47,765 bases of DNA from Candidatus Avelusimicrobium fimicolum (GTDB taxonomy: Bacteria > Elusimicrobiota > Elusimicrobia > Elusimicrobiales > Elusimicrobiaceae): contig UQJU01000008.1 in NCBI GenBank assembly GCA_900541355.1, positions 1 through 47,765 on the forward strand, given 5' to 3'. The translations under genes were made by a program, and so were the position numbers. Within the stretch, counting starts at the first letter, position 1; the number at the start of each line of letters is the position of its first letter. Of this stretch, positions 25,103-32,735 are shown one piece after another. The notes under the pieces were generated by a model. It was not told the DNA's origin. It saw nothing but the letters and a program-made list of their open reading frames with translations, and did not search any database.

Positions 25103-26338
25103 TTATCTGGCCGCATCTTTAATCACGCTTTCTAATATGTGAAAGGCTTTTTCCGCCCAATTCATACTCACCCACTCATACGGACCGTGCGGATTTTCGT
25201 AACCCGCAAAAATATTAGGCGTAGGCAAGCCGCGCAAAGAAAGTTGGGAGCCGTCAGTCCCGCCGCGCGCCTGCGTCAAGCGGTAGGGAACCTGATTTTC
25301 CTTTAAGGCTTTTTCCAACAACTCCATAGATTGCGGATTTTTCTTTAAAATTTCACGCATATTGCGGTATTGTTCTTTAAATTCAATCTCAATTTTGGCC
25401 GCGGGATATTTTTTTCTTTTTTCTTCCACAAGGGCGCATAAGTCTTTTTTAAACTGCTCAAATTTAGCCAAATCGTGCTCGCGGACGATACCTTGCACGC
25501 AAGCGGTATCCAAGGCCCCGGTAATGTCTTTAAACAGGACAAATCCGTCCTCGCCGTCCGTGGTTTCGGGCAATTTATCTTCCGGCCAGGAAGAAATAAT
25601 ATCCGCCGCAATGCGCACCGGGTTTGCCATAAAACCCTTGGCGGAACCGGGGTGGCAGGACTTACCTGTAATGTTAATGGTTACGGTATCGGCATTAAAA
25701 TTGCCGCAGTCAATGTCGCCCAAGGTCGCACCGTCAATGGTATAGGCAAAGTCGGCCGCAAATTTCTTTACATCAAAATACGCAATGCCCGTACCCGTTT
25801 CCTCATCAATGGTAAAGGCGGCCTTTACCGGGCCGTGCTTAATTTCGGGATGTTGCAACAGATATTCACCCAAGGACATAATGACAGCAATTCCCATTTT
25901 ATCGTCTCCGCCAAGCAAAGAATTGCCGTCTGCGGTAATGATAGTATCGCCCTTGCAAAGTTTCAAATTAGGGGCTGTTTCGGGCGATAAAAACATCTTT
26001 TTATCCGCATTGATGGTCAGCGTACCGCCGTCATAATTTTCGTGGATAACGGGGCGGATGTTGGCGCCGTTATAATCGCACACCGTATCCATATGGGCAA
26101 AAAGGCCGATAGTGGGGGCCTTTTTATCGGTATTAGCCGGGATAAGCCCGGTTACAAAGCCGTATTCGTCCACCTCTACCTCGGAAAACCCGATTTTACG
26201 CATTTCGTCAGTCAATTTATGTGCAAAGGAAATTTGGCTAGACGTGGTGGGGGTTACGTTGCTGGTGGGGTCACTAGTGGTCTCCACTGCAATATAACGG
26301 GCAAAGCGGTTGTAAATGATTTGTTGCAAAGGATTCAT
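25103..26338 (-). CDS. pepT: Peptidase T (tripeptide aminopeptidase)
   Basis: 411 residues from the ATG at 26338, chosen over the ATG at 26350 because GGAG sits six bases before it. PepT is an M20 di-zinc enzyme that removes the N-terminal residue of tripeptides in the cytoplasm. Signatures: ETTSDPTSNVTPTT, the zinc-binding FAHMDTVCDYNG, GNSLLGGDDKMG, the catalytic TIDEETGTG, TIDGATLGDIDCGNFNAD, SCHPGSAKG, and the C-terminal ARGGTDGSQLSLRGLPTPNIFAGYENPHGPYE. Length is the family norm. It is a single gene, convergent with the GYF_2 gene. A TATAAT at 26365-26370 (minus) may be its -10. Confidence 0.97.
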   Translation of the reverse strand: MNPLQQIIYNRFARYIAVETTSDPTSNVTPTTSSQISFAHKLTDEMRKIGFSEVEVDEYGFVTGLIPANTDKKAPTIGLFAHMDTVCDYNGANIRPVIHENYDGGTLTINADKKMFLSPETAPNLKLCKGDTIITADGNSLLGGDDKMGIAVIMSLGEYLLQHPEIKHGPVKAAFTIDEETGTGIAYFDVKKFAADFAYTIDGATLGDIDCGNFNADTVTINITGKSCHPGSAKGFMANPVRIAADIISSWPEDKLPETTDGEDGFVLFKDITGALDTACVQGIVREHDLAKFEQFKKDLCALVEEKRKKYPAAKIEIEFKEQYRNMREILKKNPQSMELLEKALKENQVPYRLTQARGGTDGSQLSLRGLPTPNIFAGYENPHGPYEWVSMNWAEKAFHILESVIKDAAR

Positions 26339-26402
26339 AAAATTCTCCATAAAAGGGTTAATTTATTATACAATTTATTATCTTGTAATTTGGGAGGATT
26401 AA

Positions 26403-26876
26403 GTGAAGAAACTCTTTTTATTTATTTTTTGCGCGGGTATGCTCGCCGCGTGCGCCTCGGTAAAGGAAGCGCAAAATGTAGCCAACTGCCAGTTCGCCTT
26501 AAAAAGTGTGGAACTGACGGATTACAATTTAACTTCATTCGGTTTTGATGTGGTGGTAGCCATTACCAACCCCAATAAAACCGAAGCCGCCACGGTAAAA
26601 CGCTTTGAAGGCGTGTTAACTGCCAACGACGATAAAATGGCCGATGTTACGCTAAAAGACGTGCGCATTGAACCGCACGCCACCAAGAACGCCAAGGCCA
26701 AAATCACGGTGCCGATGTCTGCCTTTAACAGCAAGTTACTGGGGCTTATCAGTATGGGCAGCGGTACATTGGACTATCATTTAACGGGCACGATGTATTT
26801 TGACGGCCCGCTAGGAACGGAAATTCCGGTGCCTGTGGATATCGGCCGTTACGGCAGTTACAACATTACGGATTAA
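26403..26876 (+). CDS. LEA14-like (WHy domain) lipoprotein
   Basis: 157 residues starting at a GTG with the ribosome binding site GGGAGG nine bases before. The signal peptide ends in the lipobox LAAC (Cys17), so the mature protein is a lipid-anchored lipoprotein; Ala at +2 favours the outer membrane by the Gram-negative sorting rule. The body FALKSVELTDYNLTSFGFDVVVAITNPNKT followed by VKRFEGVLTAND and IEPHATKNAKAKITVPMS matches the LEA_2/WHy beta-sandwich seen in water-stress proteins and many bacterial lipoproteins. The exact role is unknown. It is divergent from pepT. Confidence 0.82.
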   Translation: MKKLFLFIFCAGMLAACASVKEAQNVANCQFALKSVELTDYNLTSFGFDVVVAITNPNKTEAATVKRFEGVLTANDDKMADVTLKDVRIEPHATKNAKAKITVPMSAFNSKLLGLISMGSGTLDYHLTGTMYFDGPLGTEIPVPVDIGRYGSYNITD

Positions 26877-26894
26877 GAGGATTTTGTAAGAAGG

Positions 26895-26917
26895 ACCCGG
26901 GGAGGAATATCCCCGGT
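26895..26917 (+). terminator. Weak terminator-like hairpin after the lipoprotein gene
   Basis: CCGGGGA (26897-26903) pairs with TCCCCGG (26910-26916) around six bases. It is followed by TAAAAATTTA rather than Ts, so termination is uncertain. Confidence 0.45.
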
Positions 26918-26927
26918 AAAAATTTAT

Positions 26928-27133
26928 CTGTTTTTGGAACCGTATGCAGAATACGGAGAGCCGCTGAAAAACGGCACAGAAACGCTCCAAAAACAGCCGA
27001 TTAAAGAGTGAAGCAAGCGGCCTAATTACCCGCGCGTTTCACTCTTAGTGTTTGCCGCCCGAAAGGGTGGCAAACCACGGCTGTTATATACTTGGGTTAG
27101 CGTTTCTGGCTCAAATATAGCAGCCGTTTTTTT
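26928..27133 (+). ncRNA. Candidate structured RNA or pilin-gene leader
   Basis: A 206-base gene-free stretch folds almost completely by eye. P1 is CTGTTTTTGG (26928-26937) with CCAAAAACAG (26987-26996), enclosing hairpins CCGTAT/ATACGG (26940-26956) and GCCG/CGGC (26960-26975). P4 is AAGAGTGAA (27004-27012) with TTCACTCTT (27038-27046). P5 is an 11-bp hairpin GTTTGCCGCCC-GAAA-GGGTGGCAAAC (27050-27075) with a GNRA loop. P6 is ACGGCTGTTATAT (27077-27089) with ATATAGCAGCCGT (27115-27127), followed by seven Ts, a good terminator. CGGCTG (27078-27083) can pair either with CAGCCG at 26994-26999 (antiterminator, partly opening P1) or with CAGCCG at 27121-27126 (terminator). It ends 42 bases before a pilin ATG. 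I do not recognise a known class such as c-di-GMP-I, 6S, tmRNA or TPP. Confidence 0.65.
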
Positions 27134-27175
27134 GCGTAAATTTTCCAAAAGCAGTTTAAAAAAAAGGAGAAACTT

Positions 27176-27727
27176 ATGCAAAACAAAAATTCCGGCTTCA
27201 CGCTGATAGAATTATTAGTGGTGGTACTGATTATCGGAATTTTAGCCGCCGTCGCCTTACCGCAGTATGAAAAGGCCGTTATAAAGTCCCGCTTGGCCCG
27301 CTTAATGCCCAATGTACGCACTATCAAAAATGCCGTAGAGGCTAATTATATGGCTACGGGTACTTACACACAAGATTTGGAATCGCTGGATGTGGGGGGA
27401 TTAAACGGGTGCAATTACAATACGGCAGGGCATATGCATTGCAACGATTACTGGGTGGATATCTCTTCGGGCGTAATCAGCAGGGCCGGAAGCGCGGTAG
27501 TAGGGTTTGCTGGGAAATACGGTACTAGCAATATTCCGCTGGCATACGCAATGTATTATGATAATTCAGCCTACCCCGGGCGCATTGAGTGCTGGGCACA
27601 CGCCACCAATGCGGCGGCTGTATCGGCCTGCAAAAGTATGGGGGGGACACCCGCCGAGCAAAATCTATCCCACTCCCAGCCTGGTGAAATGGGTACTCCT
27701 ATGGATATTTTTATTTTGCAACAGTAA
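27176..27727 (+). CDS. Type IV pilin-like protein (prepilin)
   Basis: 183 residues. The leader MQNKNSG is cut before FTLIELLVVVLIIGILAAVALPQYEKAVIKSRLARLMPNVR, with Phe1, Glu5 and the hydrophobic assembly helix. The head is Ala/Gly/Asn-rich with Cys pairs (NGCNY...MHCNDYW and ECWAHATNAAAVSACK). Ribosome binding site AAAAGGAGA. It lies just after the candidate structured RNA, whose terminator could control it. No pilus assembly genes are nearby. The assembly helix is nearly the same as in the other two pilins of the window but the head is different. Confidence 0.92.
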   Translation: MQNKNSGFTLIELLVVVLIIGILAAVALPQYEKAVIKSRLARLMPNVRTIKNAVEANYMATGTYTQDLESLDVGGLNGCNYNTAGHMHCNDYWVDISSGVISRAGSAVVGFAGKYGTSNIPLAYAMYYDNSAYPGRIECWAHATNAAAVSACKSMGGTPAEQNLSHSQPGEMGTPMDIFILQQ

Positions 27728-27730
27728 TGA

Positions 27731-27765
27731 AAACCCCCGGTAAAAATGTTTGCCGGGGGTTTCTC
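27731..27765 (+). terminator. Terminator after the pilin gene
   Basis: AAACCCCCGGTAAA (27731-27744) pairs with TTTGCCGGGGGTTT (27749-27762) with one wobble. Confidence 0.87.
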
Positions 27766-27789
27766 ATGTATCTTATCTGACAATTTTTA

Positions 27790-29733
27790 TTACATCAAAA
27801 TCAGCCGTAACACCCACGCCGATAAAAATGCCATACAAAGAGTCAGCGTAATCACTCTAAATGTGTCCTTCCAGCCGCTTTCGCGCAACATTACAAAGAA
27901 TGTCGCCACGCACGGCAAGTACATCGCCATAAACACGCACGCCACCACCAACTCAGCCGGCGGCAGGTTAAACGGCTGTAACAAAGCGATAGACACGTCT
28001 TTACGCAGGCAGCCCAAAATCAGCAAAGGCGTCGTGTCCGCAGGCAGACCCAAAATATGCTCCACCGGGTAACGCGCAATCTGGGCTATCCAATTCGTCA
28101 GCCCGGAAAGTTGCATTAAATCTACAAACAGCACGCCCACCAAAATAAGCGGCAGGGCATCCCCCAAATATTCCTTCATACGAATCCACAACTTGCGCAG
28201 TAAAGGCCGCCATTGGGGAATCTGCCAAGAGGGAATTTCCATAAACAATTCAGGCGTTTCGCCTTTCATCAGTTTGTTTAAAATCGTACCCGCCAAAATA
28301 CCGTTTACAAACAGGGCGAAAAATACAATCAGCATATATTTTAAGCCGTAGGGGGACAAAATGGAAATAATCATCGCAGTTTGGGAAATGCACGGCGCCA
28401 ACACCAAAATAAGCGCCAAGGCAATAATGCGCTCACGGCGGGTTTCCAACACGCGGATACCCATTACCGCAGGCACCTTACAACCAAATCCCAACATAAT
28501 AGGCAACGAACCGTATCCGTGCAAGCCTACCTTGTGGAGCAGGGAGTCCAAAAGTACAGCCAGGCGCGGCAGATAGCCCAAATCGCCCAAAAAGCCCAAC
28601 AGCGCATAAAACGCCAACACATAGGACATTACGTCTATCAGCGCAATATGCAAGCCGTCGGTCAGCACGCCGAAATAGTTTTCGCCGCCATCGCCAAGCA
28701 ACAGCATCCCCAAAGCATTGTCTTTTATCCCGCCGAAAATATGCTCCAAGAACGGAACATAATAATTTTCATACAGCGGGTCTAGAAGATTGATGAGGTG
28801 CTCTCCCACAAAGCGGACCAAAAAGAACGATACAACCAACACACACAAGGCTATCGGCAGACCCGTTACGGGTGTGGTCGCCCAACCCTGCAAATGCTCC
28901 CAAAAAGAAGCGTGCTTGTGTTTAACCGTTTGCACTTTTTGTATGATACGGCCGATAACGTGCCATTTTTCTTCCGGGTCGGCGGGAATATTCAAAGTGC
29001 TCAAAACAGATTCGTGCGAGGCAATTTTTGCCGCCTGATAGGAAAGTTCTTTTAAGCCCTCACCCGTCGTAGCGACAGTCGGAATAACCGGGATACCCAG
29101 TTGCTTTTCCAATTCCTTCACATTAATTTGAATCCCTTTGCGCACCGCCTCGTCGTATTTATTTAAAAGCAAAATGACGGGCTTTTTAAGTTGCATAATT
29201 TCCAACAGAAAATACAGGTTGCGCTCCAAGTGCGAAGCATCCGCCACGCACACAATAAAGTCGTACTCCAATTCCTTAAACAAATTATGCTTTTTCCCTT
29301 CCAAAGTCCATTCTTCTTCCAAACGGTAAAGACCGGGGATATCAATAATATCGTAAGAATCGCCGTCAAATACGGTTTGCCCGTAGTTCAGGCCAACCGT
29401 CGTACCGGGGAAATTGGAGGAAATAATACCAATGCCTGTCAAACGCGAGAAGATAAGACTCTTGCCCACGTTGGGGTTTCCGGCTAAAAGAAAAGTATTC
29501 TTTTTGGCAGTAACGATAATTTTTTTAGCAGTTTCGCGGCCGAGAGCCACCTCGGTACCGGAAACGCTGACAACCACCGGGCTGGACCCGGGCTTGCGGG
29601 TAATAAATTGTCCACGGACAAGCCCCATAGCCGCCAATTTTTCGGCCATTTTAGCATCCGTTTGAATATCTTTAATTTTCGCGGTGTTGCCCGGTTTTAA
29701 AGAGTGTAAAGTGCGAGAAGTTTCTTTTTCCAT
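27790..29733 (-). CDS. feoB: Ferrous iron transporter, FeoA-FeoB fusion
   Basis: 647 residues from the ATG at 29733; the longer open frame upstream lacks conservation. Residues about 7-78 are a FeoA-type SH3-like domain (LHSLKPGNTAKIKDI...MAEKLAAMGLVRGQFI). The GTPase follows: G1 GNPNVGKS, G2 Thr in GTTVG, G3 DIPG, G4 NKYD. The C-terminal half is the membrane part with Gate motifs LGFGCKVPAVMGIRVLETRRERI and APCISQTAMI. FeoB imports Fe2+ across the inner membrane, expected in an anaerobe. FeoA is usually separate, so the fusion spares a second gene. Ribosome binding site AAGGA about 12 bases off is a little far. It is divergent from the ferredoxin gene. Confidence 0.95.
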   Translation of the reverse strand: MEKETSRTLHSLKPGNTAKIKDIQTDAKMAEKLAAMGLVRGQFITRKPGSSPVVVSVSGTEVALGRETAKKIIVTAKKNTFLLAGNPNVGKSLIFSRLTGIGIISSNFPGTTVGLNYGQTVFDGDSYDIIDIPGLYRLEEEWTLEGKKHNLFKELEYDFIVCVADASHLERNLYFLLEIMQLKKPVILLLNKYDEAVRKGIQINVKELEKQLGIPVIPTVATTGEGLKELSYQAAKIASHESVLSTLNIPADPEEKWHVIGRIIQKVQTVKHKHASFWEHLQGWATTPVTGLPIALCVLVVSFFLVRFVGEHLINLLDPLYENYYVPFLEHIFGGIKDNALGMLLLGDGGENYFGVLTDGLHIALIDVMSYVLAFYALLGFLGDLGYLPRLAVLLDSLLHKVGLHGYGSLPIMLGFGCKVPAVMGIRVLETRRERIIALALILVLAPCISQTAMIISILSPYGLKYMLIVFFALFVNGILAGTILNKLMKGETPELFMEIPSWQIPQWRPLLRKLWIRMKEYLGDALPLILVGVLFVDLMQLSGLTNWIAQIARYPVEHILGLPADTTPLLILGCLRKDVSIALLQPFNLPPAELVVACVFMAMYLPCVATFFVMLRESGWKDTFRVITLTLCMAFLSAWVLRLILM

Positions 29734-29840
29734 AAAAGTTAGTTTTTCCTTACTTTTATATTTTACCAAAACCATTCTGTTAATACAAGAGGACCGCGCC
29801 GACGGACTGGGGGCAGCCCATACCCGCCGCCAAACAATTT

Positions 29841-29849
29841 TGGTATAAT
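29841..29849 (+). promoter_or_regulatory. Extended -10 promoter for the ferredoxin gene
   Basis: TGGTATAAT 37 bases before the ferredoxin ATG, with no good -35 box. AGGAG at 29872-29876 is the ribosome binding site. Confidence 0.6.
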
Positions 29850-29885
29850 TTATATACAAACTTAACCTAATAGGAGACTTATTTT

Positions 29886-30056
29886 ATGGCTTATAAAGTA
29901 AACCCGGATGTTTGCATTAACTGCGGTGCTTGCGAATCTTCTTGCCCCGTAGCCGCTATTAGCGAAGTAGACGGCAAAAGAAGCATTGATGCTTCTAAAT
30001 GCATTGAATGCGGTTCTTGCGCCGGCACCTGCCCGGTGAGCGCAATCGCTCTATAA
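29886..30056 (+). CDS. 2[4Fe-4S] ferredoxin
   Basis: 56 residues, the usual length of clostridial-type ferredoxins. Two CxxCxxCxxxCP clusters are seen: Cys10-13-16-20-Pro and Cys39-42-45-49-Pro, each binding one [4Fe-4S]. It starts MAYKVNPDVCINCGACESSC and ends SCAGTCPVSAIAL. It carries low-potential electrons between oxidoreductases (for example pyruvate:ferredoxin oxidoreductase and hydrogenase), so it suggests an anaerobe. It is a single gene divergent from feoB. The last 25 bases, stop included, are copied 71 bases downstream. Confidence 0.97.
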   Translation: MAYKVNPDVCINCGACESSCPVAAISEVDGKRSIDASKCIECGSCAGTCPVSAIAL

Positions 30057-30101
30057 GAGCGACCGCGAACAGGGCAGCATTGCTCCCGCCGTCCGCAGGA
30101 C

Positions 30102-30126
30102 CCCGGTGAGCGTAATCGCTCTGTAA
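30102..30126 (+). repeat. Copy of the ferredoxin 3' end
   Basis: The 25 bases here match the ferredoxin end at 30032-30056 at all but two positions, and read PVSVIAL-stop instead of PVSAIAL-stop. A weaker match extends upstream from about 30077. Confidence 0.8.
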
Positions 30127-30156
30127 TTTAGTTGCATAGACCACTTGTGTTTTAAA

Positions 30157-30185
30157 AGCCCGCACTTTTACGAGTGCGGGTTTTT
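30157..30185 (+). terminator. Terminator of the ferredoxin gene
   Basis: CCCGCACT (30159-30166) pairs with AGTGCGGG (30173-30180), followed by Ts. Confidence 0.9.
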
Positions 30186-30189
30186 ATAT

Positions 30190-30660
30190 TAAGAAATTTT
30201 CGCTTGTAGTTGTTCTGCGGGTCTTGCCCGTTGGGGAGTGCGTATAATGCGGAGGAGTATTTTTATTTGTTTGAGCCTGTAAGGCGAGTTGTAAAATACC
30301 CGCCGTTACGGCCTTTTATGGGTACTGCCCCGCCACTCTTTTTCTTGTGCAAGAAAAAGGACAAGATATTTTTGCTTGGTTTTTCTGTTTAGAAAACCAA
30401 AAATAAAGAGCCGGGGGATGTGCCCGGCCCTTTTGTTCAGAACCGTTCGGGGGGTAAATCGAAGGGTTCTGGGGGATAAATCCGTCGGCCTTTACTGGCC
30501 TTTATACTAACTATAATACAACCTAGTTAAAAAAAATGCAAGCCCTATATCAAAAATTTAGAATTATTTAAACATAATTCTTTCAGATTACAAAAAAGCC
30601 CCACCACAAAAAATTTAAAACTTTTCCCGCCGCATTGGTTATAATATAATTGGAGGGAGA
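30190..30660. other. Gene-free region with three hairpins
   Basis: No convincing gene. Visible are a perfect palindrome CTTTTTCTTG-TG-CAAGAAAAAG (30338-30359), an A/T-rich hairpin TTGGTTTT...AAAACCAA (about 30377-30402), and a GC-rich one, GCCGGG...CCCGGC (about 30411-30431), followed by CCTTTTG. A TATAAT (30640-30645) close to the ankyrin gene may be its promoter. A 60-residue open frame at 30210-30392 runs through the first palindrome and looks non-coding. Confidence 0.55.
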
Positions 30661-30668
30661 ATACTTAT

Positions 30669-32630
30669 ATGAAAAAACTAGGACTCATTTTTGTCTTCAC
30701 ACTAGCCGTCAGTCCGCTTGTGGCGCAAAACGCCGACAGCCAAGACGACTACTACACAGGGTATGAAGGCGTAGTGTTGGGCGAACGCGCTCCGCGTTCT
30801 GCCACAGATGCCATTGCCCAACAAGCCACGCAAATCCCCGGCGACATTTACCGCGGAACCTTGTTTGGCGCCGAACAAAAGAAATACGAGGGCGACACGT
30901 TAGGCAATCGCCCGCGCGCCAAGACCAAATATGTGTATGATACATCTTTGGTGCGTGCCGTAAAAATCAGTGATGTGGACCGCGTGCGTACATTAATGTA
31001 TGCCAACGTAAACGTAAACGAAAAAAACTACGCGGGTATCACTCCGCTCACGATTGCCGCCGAAAAAGGCAATATGGAAATTATCAAAATGCTGGTAGAG
31101 GACGGAAAAGCCGTCGTCAATGATGCGTCCAGTTACGGTGTAACACCGATTATTTCCGCCGCGGCCGCCGGCAATACGGATGTGGTAGCCTACTTGGTTA
31201 AACACGGTGCCGACGTAACCGCCAAGGACGATTTGGGCAAAACCGCCCTCATTTATGCCTCGGGCACAGATAACTCCAAATTAATTTCCAACTTAATCGC
31301 ACTTGATAACACGGCCGTCAATCTGCCGGATAACTCGGGCAATACGCCACTTATTTACGCGGCGCAAAAGGGACTTGTTAATAATATTAAAGTCCTCTTG
31401 GCGCACGGTGCTATGGTAAACTACCGCAACCCGGCCACAGGCCTTTCCGCCCTGTCCGCCGCCGCGGCCGAAGGCCACAGCGATGCCGTCCGCCTGCTCA
31501 TCCGTTCGGGTAAGGCCGATGTAAATATTGCAGACCTTTCCGGTCGCACGCCGATTTTTTACGCCGTAGAACAAGGGCAAACCGACACCTTGCGCAATTT
31601 ACTTTCCTTAGGCGCGGATGTAAACGCCAAGGACAATAACGGTGTAACTGCGTTAATGCGTGCCTCTTCTAAAAAACAGCAAGAGTGCTTGAACGTACTC
31701 CTCAAACAAAAGAATATTAACGTCAACGAAAAGGATTTTCAAGACCGCACCGCTATCGTTTATAGCGTTTACGCTACGGACGTGGCCCCCGCGCAGGCGC
31801 TGTTAAAGGCGGGTGCGGACATCAATTCGCGCGACCGCGACAACAACACCCCGCTTTTAGCGGCTATCAAGGCCAAAAACGACAAAGCGGCCCTGCTCCT
31901 TATCCAACAAGGGGCCGAAGTCAGCGCCGCCAATAACAACGGCGACAATGCCTTCACGCTTACCGAGCAATATCTGCCGAACTCTTTAACGTCCAATGTA
32001 CTGGGCGTTAAAAAGGCTGAGGTGGTTCAGCAAGCCTTGCAAATTCAGGCGCAGAAACAAGCCGAAGTACAAGAACTGGAAAACCAACTCGCGCAAGATG
32101 AAGCCCGCGTTCAACAGATAAAAGAGGAAGAATTGGCCCAAGCCAAGGCCGCCCAAGAAGCCAAAGCCGCCGAGGTCCGCGCGCAAGTAGAGCAAGAATA
32201 CCAAAACGACCCGGAATTAGAACGCTTGCAAAAACAGTTAGAAGAAGCCAGAGCGCAAAAAGAAGCGGCTATGGAAGAAGAAATTAACCGCCGCTTATCC
32301 GCTGCTGACACGCAAGTAACCGAGGCCGCCAACGCGGTTAAGGCGCAGGGTGATAGTGCTGTGCAAAAAGCACAAGACACCGCTTCCGCCGCCGAGGCCA
32401 AGGCCAAAGCCGATGCTGCCAAGGCACGCGCAACAGTTAATCAGGCCAAGGCAAAAACAACCGCCAACAGAAATACGGCCAAACGCCGCGCTACGCAAGG
32501 CCGCAGAAAAGCGGCCGCCAGAAAAACGGCTGTAAAAAATTCCGCCGCCAAAACCAAGGCTGCTGCCAAGGCAACGGTGGAGGCCGCCACGGTCAAACCG
32601 CAAGAAGTAAATATGGCGGATGTGCTGTAA
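30669..32630 (+). CDS. Secreted ankyrin-repeat protein with coiled coil and H1-like tail
   Basis: 653 residues. The signal peptide is MKKLGLIFVFTLAVSPLVA (cut about Ala19/Gln20). About ten ankyrin repeats span residues 93-440, with clear TPL-x-xAA-x-xG and GADVNAKD-x-x-G consensus. A charged coiled coil (about 450-545; QKQAEVQELENQLAQDEARV onward) follows, then a tail (about 555-645) rich in Ala, Lys and Arg (for example KRRATQGRRKAAARKTA) that resembles histone H1-like or AlgP-like repeats. The ankyrin part should bind a partner outside the cytoplasm; the basic tail may bind anionic polymers such as LPS, peptidoglycan or DNA. The ribosome binding site is GGAGGGAGA. Single-gene unit with a strong terminator. 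Confidence 0.9.
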   Translation: MKKLGLIFVFTLAVSPLVAQNADSQDDYYTGYEGVVLGERAPRSATDAIAQQATQIPGDIYRGTLFGAEQKKYEGDTLGNRPRAKTKYVYDTSLVRAVKISDVDRVRTLMYANVNVNEKNYAGITPLTIAAEKGNMEIIKMLVEDGKAVVNDASSYGVTPIISAAAAGNTDVVAYLVKHGADVTAKDDLGKTALIYASGTDNSKLISNLIALDNTAVNLPDNSGNTPLIYAAQKGLVNNIKVLLAHGAMVNYRNPATGLSALSAAAAEGHSDAVRLLIRSGKADVNIADLSGRTPIFYAVEQGQTDTLRNLLSLGADVNAKDNNGVTALMRASSKKQQECLNVLLKQKNINVNEKDFQDRTAIVYSVYATDVAPAQALLKAGADINSRDRDNNTPLLAAIKAKNDKAALLLIQQGAEVSAANNNGDNAFTLTEQYLPNSLTSNVLGVKKAEVVQQALQIQAQKQAEVQELENQLAQDEARVQQIKEEELAQAKAAQEAKAAEVRAQVEQEYQNDPELERLQKQLEEARAQKEAAMEEEINRRLSAADTQVTEAANAVKAQGDSAVQKAQDTASAAEAKAKADAAKARATVNQAKAKTTANRNTAKRRATQGRRKAAARKTAVKNSAAKTKAAAKATVEAATVKPQEVNMADVL

Positions 32631-32649
32631 AAAAGTTTTAGATATGTGA

Positions 32650-32682
32650 AACTCCCTAGGCTTATGCCTAGGGAGTTTTTTT
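32650..32682 (+). terminator. Terminator of the ankyrin gene
   Basis: AACTCCCTAGGC (32650-32661) pairs with GCCTAGGGAGTT (32666-32677) around TTAT, then Ts to 32682. Confidence 0.92.
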
Positions 32683-32690
32683 GTGTCTAA

Positions 32691-32713
32691 AAAACCCCGC
32701 TAAAAAGCGGGGG
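32691..32713 (-). terminator. Terminator of the FGGY kinase operon
   Basis: CCCCGCT (32695-32701) pairs with AGCGGGG (32706-32712). The minus strand continues with a T-run. Confidence 0.85.
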
Positions 32714-32735
32714 GAAAATCGGCAGGTAAAGGCTA

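Noticed and set aside
26928..27133. Known RNA class (c-di-GMP-I riboswitch, 6S, tmRNA, SRP RNA)
   Set aside because: The GNRA hairpin invites a c-di-GMP-I comparison, but the conserved core bases are absent. The long central bubble of 6S, the tRNA-like end of tmRNA and the SRP loop motif are not seen.
30210..30392. 60-residue open frame before the ankyrin gene
   Set aside because: Its second half is encoded by a perfect palindrome; no start signal and no family resemblance.
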